This document shows, in pieces, positions 56,402 through 64,000 of a DNA stretch of 64,000 nucleotides. The first letter of the stretch is position 1; each line of letters opens with the position of its first letter. The notes under the pieces are model-generated. The model searched no databases. It saw only the letters and a list, made by a program, of their open reading frames with translations, and was not told the DNA's origin. This stretch comes from Phaseolus vulgaris (lineage: Eukaryota > Streptophyta > Magnoliopsida > Fabales > Fabaceae), in NCBI RefSeq assembly GCF_000499845.2, contig NC_023750.2:34612823-34676822 (forward strand), read 5' to 3'. The position numbers and the translations under genes are program-made.

Positions 56402-59400
56402 TCAATAAGGGTTTTTAATTACACCCATTCTTTCAACATGCTCATTAAATATCTTTGGTGGCAAACTTTTTGTCAAGGGATCTACAACCATAAGATTGGT
56501 GCGAATGTGTTCAATTGACATATCCATGTGTTTAACGCCCTTTGAATACTTGTCGTTTTTAGAAAAAGAAGACTGTTGTGATATTATCACAATAAATTTT
56601 CATTGGCTTGGCAATACTATCGACAATTCCAAGTCCTGAAATAAAGTTTCGTAGCCATAATCCCTAAATAGTGGCCTCAAAACATGCCACAAACTCATCC
56701 TTCATAGTGGATGCAACATAATCTGAATCTGAATATCCTATCACCTCAAGGTGATAAGATCTTCTATAAGTGAGCATGTAATTTTTTTGGTTCCTTGCAA
56801 TTATCTCAATACTTTCTTTGTAGCTTTCCAATGATTTAATCTTGGATTACTTTGATACTTGACCAACATTTCGACAGCAACTGACATCTGGTATGGTACA
56901 AGTTTTAGCATACATCAAGCTGCCAACGACAGATGCATAAGGAATCCATTCCATTTCCTTGTGTTCCAACTTATTATTTGGACATTGCATAATACTAAAC
57001 TTATCCCCTTTCTGAATTGGAACGACACTTGTAGAGCATTTTTCCATCTTAAATCTCTCAAGAACTTTATTAATATATGCTTTTTGAGACAAACCTAATA
57101 ATCCTTGTGATGTATCACGAATAATTTCAATTCTAATCACATAGGATGCCTCACCCATATTTTTCATTTCAAAGTTTTTGAGAGAAATTTCTTGGTCTCG
57201 TGTAATAAGCCAACATCATTAATAGCAAGCAAAATATCATCAATATACAAAATTAGAATTATAAATCTGCTCTCACTGACCTTTAGATATATACATCAAT
57301 CAACAATATTTTTCGTAAATCCAAAGGAAGTGATAGTATCATTAAACTTAAGATACCATTGTTGGGAAGCTTGTTTAACTCCATATATTGACTTCTTAAG
57401 CTTACACACCATGTGTTTTCCTTTAATTGCAAAACCTTTATGTTGATCCATATAGACTTCTTCCTCTAAATTCCCATTCAGAAAAGTGTTTTTCACATCC
57501 ATTTGATGAAGCTCTAAATCATATTGAGCTACCAATGTCATGATAATTCTAATTATCCTTTTCAGAAACTGGAGAAAATGTCTCTTTGTAATCAACACCA
57601 TCTATCTAAGTGAAACCTTTAGCAACAAGTCTAGCCTTGTGTCTTTCAACATTGCCTTTAGAGTCACGCTTGGTCTTAAAGACCCACTTACACCTAACTC
57701 TTTTACATCCTTCGGGAAATTCAACAAGATCCCAAACTTCATTATGATCCATTGATTTCAACTATTCTTTCATGACATCTAACCACTTAATAGAATTACT
57801 GCTTTCATGGCTTGTGAAAATGAAACTGGATCTTCATCAATACCTAAGTCAAAATCTGACTCTTGTAAATAAACCACATAATCATCAGAAATAGCAGGTT
57901 TTCTCTGCTTTCAGATCTTCTTAATACTGTCCCATATGGTTCATTTATTACAGGATCATTGGTGACAACTTCATTTTGGGGTGTTTCATCATTTATTTTT
58001 TGTTCTTGTATGTTGCCAAAAGTTTCAACAACTGTGGGAACAACAACCTGAGTAGACGTTTTAGGTAAAGGAATCTCCACCCTAACTTCTTCAATTTCCA
58101 CCTTACGTGGTTCGAGACTCCCACTAATTTCACCATTTTCAACGAACCTTGCATTTCCAGTTTCAACAATTCTCGTACTATGGTCAGGACAATAAAATTT
58201 ATACCCTTTAGATTTTTTTGGATAACCAATGAAAAAACCATTAGTTGTTCTTGAATCCAGTTTCTTTTCTTGTGGATTATATATTTTTACTTCTGATGGG
58301 CAACCCCAAACATGCAAGTGTCTCAAACTGGGTTTCCTTCCTGTCCACAGTTCAAAAGGTGTCTTTGAAACTGCCTTATTGGGAACCCTGTTTAACAAAT
58401 ACATGGCGGTTTTCAAAGCATACATCCACAATGACAAGGGTAAAGAAGAATAAATCAACATACTCCTACCATATCCATTAAAGTACGACTGTGCCTTTTT
58501 GCAACACCATTTTGTTGTGGTGTGCCTGGCATTGTATATTGGGCACATATGCCATAGTTTTCTAGGAACTTAGCAAATGGACCAGGATGTTGTCCCATTT
58601 CATCATACCTTCCATAGTATTCTCCTCCTCTATCAGACCTGACAATTTTCACTTTTCTATCTAATTGTCTTTCAACCTCATTAATAAATACCTCTAAGGT
58701 ATCTACTGACTGAGATTTCTCATGCAACAAATAGATATATTCATAACGTGAAAAATCATCAATGAATGCGATAAAATACTTTTCTCCACCAAAAGATGAA
58801 GCATCAAAAGATCCACATATATCAGTGTGTATAAGTTCAAGGAGGTGTGAGCTTTTTGTGGCTGTTTTCTTAATTGTGTGTTTTGTATGTTTTCCCTTAA
58901 TACAATCTACACAAATACCAATATCATTAAAATTGAAACCAGGTAGGATTTCATTCTTTACCAATCATTGTATTCTTTCTTTGGATGCCACAAATAAGCT
59001 GAACTTTCATTCACTAAATCGCGTTTAGTACCAATATTATGATGCAAGGTTAATAGAGTCTCAACGAACGGATTATCAAGTTTTAATTTGTATAAACCAT
59101 CACCAAGAACACCATAACCAATAAAATGATTATGTTTAAACAAACTGCAACATCCATTTCCAAACTTAAAAGAATATCCAGTTGTATCAAGTTTAAACAA
59201 AGAAATTAAATTTCTAGAATTGAAGGAACATAAAGAGTTTGGAAAAGATCTAAATGATGTCTAGTATCTAAAATTAAATGGTAAGTTCCAATGGCTTCAA
59301 CTGAAGCTTTGACTCGATTTTCCATAAACACAAATCTTTCATTTGGGCTTGTGGTTTAGGTCATAATAAATCCCTGCATCGTATTAGAAACATGAGTGGT

Positions 59401-60016
59401 ACAACCAGAATCAATCCACCAAGTATTATAAGGAACTTCTGCCAAATTTGATTCGAAACATACGAAAGCACTAGGCTTACCTTTCTTTTTGAACCATATC
59501 TTACATTTCAGACAATTTTTCTTATAGTGTCCAATTTTCATACCAAAATGACCCACGTCCTTCTTTTGTTCTTTGTGGATTTTGGCTGATGACTCATTAA
59601 CCTTTAACGGTCCTTTATAGCCCCCTTTGATTCTTCTTTCTTCTTTCCTAGTTTCTTCTTATCTCCTGACTTACCCACAATATTGACCAAGTGATTTCCT
59701 TACTTCTTGAGTCTTTCTTCCTCTTGAATAAGTAAACTTTGCAATTATGTCACATTCCATTTATCTTTAATAGTGTTGTAATTATTTGGAATGGACCATA
59801 CTGAGGAGGCAAAGAATTCATGATGAATTGTACAAAGAAATTTTCATTCACTTCCAATCCCATAGATTTCAATCTTGCTGCTATGTTTTTCATTTCAGTG
59901 AGGTACTCATGCATTGTACGACCACCATCAAACTTCATGGTAGTTAACGTACCCAATAATGTCCCAGCAATTGACTTATCAGACTCAAACATACTTTGAG
60001 AAAACAACACTAACAA
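56402..60016 (-). pseudogene. Copia element 3 gag-pol remains
   Basis: Fragments in order on the minus strand. Gag: IAGTLLGTLTTMKFDGGRTM, LKSMGLEVNENFFVQFI. A knuckle remnant precedes the protease (WWIDSGCTTHVSNTM). Integrase: CVDCIKGKHTKHT, DICGSFDASSFGGEKYF, RSDRGGEYYG, PQQNGVAKRHSRTLMDM, FELWTGRKPSLRHLHVWGCP. RT: QMDVKNTFLNGNLEEEVYMD, SIYGVKQASQQW. RNase H tail: HIRTNLMVVDPLTKSLP. More than eight frame breaks or stops separate these, and the catalytic YVDD region is not found intact. Confidence 0.82.
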
Positions 60017-60389
60017 TAATAAAATTTACATAGTATGACTCCAATTTGATGTCATTGTTTGCAATAACAAAGTATAATTCTTTATGCTTCCACTTCTATA
60101 ATTGTACTTTAACATTTAGTGTTATTATATATAACTCATTCAAACTATACTATTGAAGAATAATTTATTACTTTTATATCTATGAAATCAAATCAATCTT
60201 GAATCATCATAAAGAAGAATAATCTACATTTCAAATGCAATAAATTATTAAAGCAAACCCTTAAAGGCATTAAGCAGCGGAAATATATAATTGATAAAAT
60301 TATCAATTTTCTCATCAACAAAATTAAGGTTATCAATTAGTGGAAATAAATGACAAAAAATAATGGAAAATCATATGTTCTTAAACCTA

Positions 60390-60401
60390 GCTCTGATACC
60401 A
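60390..60401 (-). other. Primer binding site of copia element 3
   Basis: On the minus strand TGGTATCAGAGC, complementary to initiator methionine tRNA, two bases inside the 5' LTR. Confidence 0.75.
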
Positions 60402-60403
60402 CA

Positions 60404-60851
60404 TGTAAGAATTTTCTTAAAAACTGTTTGATCTTAGAACTATATGATTTTCACAATTTCATAAATATAAATATGCACCTTGATCCATGTAGATTTGTTC
60501 TTCAATATGTTGACAATAGATGATCACAAAATTGGTTTTCTTCTTCTTGACTCTTTTCTCACTTCTACAAAACTTTCTGATGGAGAAGAAAGTCTCTCAC
60601 GTTCTTGGTTGAAGGAGGACTTCTTTTAAAAAAAACTCTTATCAGCACATACCATCAATGTGCCTAAAATATAAATTTCAAAACTACATTTTTCAAATTT
60701 CAAATTTGAAAAGTACCTTTTTAAATTTCAAAATATGAAAAGTACCTTTTCAAATTTCAAAACTAACTAATATTTTTTATTTATTTTATGATTTATTTTT
60801 TAAATCACATACATGACACATGACACATAGGTCATATATGCATATTTTACC
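60404..60851 (-). repeat. 5' LTR of copia element 3
   Basis: About 448 bp, starting TGTAAGAATTTTC on the plus strand. The terminal CA is mutated to CC. Internally it holds repeated TTTGAAAAGTACCTTTT segments. Confidence 0.75.
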
Positions 60852-61147
60852 TTGAAAGTTTTGTACATGAGTGGTGTGAATTGAACCAATCTAACATGCT
60901 CTAATTAACAGAGCAACAACCAAAGGTTTATATTATTATATTATAATTATGACTTGATGTTTAGTTAATTATCTAACTATGATGACCACGCTTATTTATG
61001 ACTTCACATAACTGGTCGGTTGTAGTTAGTTATGATTTTTGCCTTGTATCATAATGTATTGTTTAGTTAATTCAAATAAATTATGCATAAGTTAGTACTT
61101 ATAACTAATATGTAAATTCCTGCTTGCTATTATTTGAATATCTCAAG

Positions 61148-61222
61148 TTTCATGAATTCTTAAAGCTAGAAAATGAAATTGGAAATATTACGAGACAAGA
61201 AGCTGCGAGCATTGTGGGCTAA
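61148..61222 (+). pseudogene. Captured NSUN2/TRM4-like RNA methyltransferase exon fragment
   Basis: This short frame reads FHEFLKLENEIGNITRQEAA and ends SIVG at a TAA. Plant and animal NSUN2/TRM4 tRNA (cytosine-5) methyltransferases have a closely similar F.EFL...GNI.RQEA.S segment just before the SAM-binding domain. The match stops where the conserved MVPP would follow. It lies in the third CACTA, right of the copia relic. A further exon-like piece at about 61541-61619 (LDVGSGALSPNENIKGSSGG) may or may not come from the same gene. Confidence 0.55.
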
Positions 61223-61959
61223 TTTACATTTTGTCTATCATTATTCATGATCGTAAAAAAGGACCAGCTTTTGTTCTAAATAGCGGTATGACTTAGTGCA
61301 TGTATTTTACTTTATAAGCTTACCTTTCAAGAATTTAAATTGTGCAAGTATTTCATATTTAATCCTAATGGTTTCTTTAACTTTCTTTTTTGTTATTCTT
61401 GAGTTGCTAATTACCACACGATGTAGTTTATCATGAAGGTGTGCCGAAACATTTTACTAATTACCACACGTGCCAACTTTTTGCTTCATTTATATTTTAA
61501 AAATTGAAAATTAACTCTAGAAATATTTTTATTTATTCAGACATTGGATGTTGGAAGTGGTGCTCTATCACCAAACGAGAATATTAAAGGATCAAGTGGA
61601 GGCATCAAGACAAATTAGGACTACGACTTCACTTGTAATATGTTAAAATAATGAAATAATTGATATTTTGACAATTTAATTTACTTGTAGTTTGGATTAG
61701 TTTAACATTATCAACTTTGTTATCTAAATGAATAAATGAAGTGATCTTTTGATTATTATATTTATCAATTTTAATTACATTATGAAGTTTAATTATATTA
61801 TATTTATGTTATGATTTAGTTATATTATGAAATTTAATTGTATACTGGAATTTAAGTATAATATGAAATTAAATTATATTATAAATTTAAATTATAAAAC
61901 ATAATTGAATAAATTATTAAAAATTATAAAAATAAAAATAAATAAATATTTCATTCTTG

Positions 61960-62294
61960 AATTACAACCGTTGTAATAGTTATTATCAATGTCATATTAT
62001 AATGTATTAAGTGGCATTTAAAACTGCCGTTATTTACACTAAAATTGGTTTACCCAAATTCAAAATTGTGACATTTATAACTAACAATATTACGTGCTTA
62101 AAACCGTATTTTATATAATGTATTATATGGCGTCTGCTACAACAGTTCTCAATTGACCATCACATTAAACTTTGTGGCAGCAAGAATTCTGGCGGTACGC
62201 GGTAGGCGGTACCGCCACACGCGTATAATGTGGCGGTTATAAAAGCCAGGTTATACAAAAATAACCGTCACCACATACACATTTTTTTGTAGTG
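61960..62294. repeat. Right subterminal repeats of the third CACTA
   Basis: Degenerate then clear copies of GTGGCGGTTAT / ATAACCGTCACC, ending CATTTTTTTGTAGTG. They match the arrangement at 45700-45920 and support a shared family. Confidence 0.8.
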
Positions 62295-62297
62295 TAA

Positions 62298-62979
62298 TGA
62301 CCAATATGAGTGACTAAGTGTTCCCTTTGAGATTGGAAGTAATTTGTTCAAACTCTTATGTATTTAGGTGATATTTTTTTTATAATATTTTATTCTTGAT
62401 TGATGATTGATATTATCATTTTATTCTTAAAGTTTGAATCTTTATCCATGATTTTGATCCTTAGATTTGACTGAAAAGTACTTCTAAATATCTGACCTGA
62501 ATGATAATGTTTAACATATTTGAATGCTAGGAATTTATTTGAAATGTTAATTGCTTTATAACATTTGTTCGTAATGATAAGACGTTTTTATAAATATGCG
62601 AGAAATCAATATTTAGGAAACAATCTTAATAATTTTGTATGTGAGGAATCAATATGAATTATTTTTATATGTGCATCAATGTCAGTCAAGATAGAATGTT
62701 ATATGTTTTTATTCATTGAAAATACAAACGAGTAAGAAGGATTAACCACAATCTCAATTGAATCATCCAAATCATTTACTTTGTTTTTATTTAATTTCTT
62801 ACAAATTCATAAATTCATGATACAAACAACCTTTCAAACAAACTTTGACACATCTTTTCATATATTTTGTGAATACTATACTTGAGATTTTAAAATCGTT
62901 CCTTATAGATTTGATATCCGTCGAAAAATTTATTACATCTGACTCGGTACAGTTGTCGAATTAAAGAGTCATTAAGCTT
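62298..62979. other. AT-rich intergenic region
   Basis: No gene is recognised. It separates the third CACTA from the second gypsy relic. Confidence 0.45.
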
Positions 62980-63147
62980 TTAAATTACTGTGATTTCCAA
63001 CTAATGTACCATATTGGGAAATCAAATATTATTGCAGATGCTTTAAGTCACAAGAAGATACATGTGTCATCAGTTATGGTTAGAGAGTTTGAGTTAATTG
63101 AGAAATTCAACAATTTGAATTTGAAGGTTTCTATATCTTCATTATAT
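62980..63147 (+). pseudogene. Ty3/gypsy RNase H C-terminal relic
   Basis: Reads LNYCDFQLMYHIGKSNIIADA, then LSHKKIHVSSVMVREFELIE. This matches the conserved end of gypsy RNase H (DYDF...YHPGK.N.VADALSRK) and the following linker of chromovirus-like elements. It is on the same strand as the RT relic at 53433-53662 and is the expected next segment of the same polyprotein. Confidence 0.72.
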
Positions 63148-64000
63148 TAGATACAATATGCTTGTATTTACACTCAGCACCCATGTAGACAAACACTACC
63201 ATATGCTTAACAAGACTCTAATATTCATAACAATCGAAAAAAACATGCAATCAAAGATCAAGAGGTCTTCATAAGGGATGTAATGAGGCTAAGGTAAAGG
63301 TAGGTAAAAAGTGGGAAAATAGGCTTAAAAACCATAGAAAAACAAAGGAGCAATAGAGCATAGGTCTAAAAAACAAGTGTAAGTATTATGACAATTCAAC
63401 TCCTCTTTTTATTTCAAGATATCATTTTTTTTTCATATAGTAGACAGTCAATCCAATGTATTAGAGGATCCACTTTTATTTTATTTATTTTGCTTTGCTT
63501 TTCTTTCTCTTGTTGTATTCCTTTTTTTTCTATCCATTTTTTTTCTTTTTTTTTCTTTAAAACTGAAGAGGTAAACTATGAAAATGAGATACACCCCCAC
63601 ACTTATTCAAAAACCTATTCCCAAATAATTTCAAAGCTCCTTTATCTTCTAAGGTAGGGACAAACATGGTTTTTCTGTTTTGAGGCTTGTAATGAGGGTT
63701 AAAAATAAGAAAAAGGCCATAGGCTCAAGGGGCTAACAAATGGATTATCATAAAGGTAGGCTAATATGGCTAGTGGGTTAATTTAAACAAAGAATGCCTC
63801 AATCATATCAATTCATGCACGCAAATCACAATTGTAAAACAAAGAATCAAGCTAAGTTCTAGAGTATAAGCAAACATGAGTGAAAACACACTAAAAAGAG
63901 TATTAAATGATATATCAATTAAGGCTCAAAACTCACTAGGGACATTCTATCAAAAGATTCAACCCAAAATTTCTCATAACCAACTTATTTATCAATTTTA
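63148..64000. other. AT-rich sequence to the window end
   Basis: No supported gene. A T-rich stretch at 63420-63560 holds a frame without domains. Several phrases (AGGCTCAAGGGGCTAACAAA, TCAATTCATGCACGCAAATC) look like gypsy untranslated or LTR sequence, but no boundary is visible. Confidence 0.4.

Larger units (their letters stand above)
55873..60851 (-). mobile_element. Degenerate Ty1/copia element 3 nested in the third CACTA
   Basis: Minus-strand copia relic of about 5 kb. The 5' LTR (right) is 60404-60851, next to a methionine-type primer binding site. The 3' LTR (left) survives only as its last 141 bases (55873-56013), so about 300 bp were lost. No target duplication is detectable. Internal genes are full of stops and frameshifts, so the insertion is old, and the host CACTA must be at least as old. 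Confidence 0.8.
55250..62294. mobile_element. Third CACTA element, non-autonomous, same family as the outer one
   Basis: The left end CACTACAAAAAAATGTTTAT is followed by GTGACGGTTATAATATGGCGG. The right end, read inward, is CACTACAAAAAAATGTGTAT with GTGACGGTTAT and GTGGCGGT repeats. The target duplication TAA (55247-55249 and 62295-62297) matches. The length is 7.05 kb, of which about 5 kb is a copia relic. No CACTA transposase is present. It contains host-like leader sequence on the left (55480-55870) and an NSUN2-like exon on the right. It shares end and subterminal sequence with the outer CACTA at 27981-45920. Confidence 0.9.

Noticed and set aside
63388..63657. 89-codon ORF rich in F, I, L and S
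   Set aside because: It translates a T-rich low-complexity tract, with no signal of a real membrane protein gene.

Overview
The window looks like a plant nuclear chromosome segment. It is AT-rich, has GT-AG introns, and is packed with Ty1/copia, Ty3/gypsy and CACTA (En/Spm) elements. The multi-exon CC-NBS-LRR gene resembles the large At4g27190-like resistance genes of papilionoid legumes. A Phaseoleae genome (Phaseolus or Vigna type) is my best guess, from family resemblance only. I see no clearly intact host gene.

Left third (about 0.1-24.8 kb): one large plus-strand CC-NBS-LRR gene, now a pseudogene. Exon 1 is cut by a 4.66-kb copia element (1236-5895, TSD GTACA). A later LRR exon is cut by a 8.96-kb Tat-type gypsy element (11321-20280, TSD AGGAC). 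Removing each element with one TSD copy restores an open reading frame across both junctions. The gene also has a frameshift, two in-frame stops, a degenerate MHD motif and a GC-AG intron. Its 3' half is built from three tandem copies of a two-exon LRR module. The gypsy element has an almost intact 1,725-codon polyprotein, an antisense extra ORF, a truncated 3' LTR and two tandem-repeat arrays.

Middle (27981-45920): two nested CACTA elements, each with a matching 3-bp TSD (outer TAT, inner AAT). The inner element (12.3 kb) encodes a five-exon TnpA-like (Transposase_24) gene that is open throughout and a damaged TNP2-type transposase. It also carries intron-containing fragments of three host genes: a sucrose transporter, an F-box/LRR protein and a TBL/PMR5-type acetyltransferase. 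The outer element (about 5.7 kb without the inner one) has no transposase. It carries five PRP8 spliceosome-factor exons, unidentified exons and a 26-bp tandem array.

Right third (45.9-64 kb): AT-rich DNA with a decayed copia element (47509-52145, TSD ACATG), a 261-bp CACTA MITE (TSD TGA), two separated pieces of a Ty3/gypsy relic, and a third CACTA element (55250-62294, TSD TAA). The third element is from the same family as the outer one. It contains a degenerate copia element and a short NSUN2/TRM4-like exon.

The most notable content is the nested, multi-gene-capturing CACTA system with a complete TnpA-like gene. The second is the NLR gene broken by two very young LTR retrotransposons. Exon borders were read by eye from splice consensus and protein resemblance; no database search was possible.
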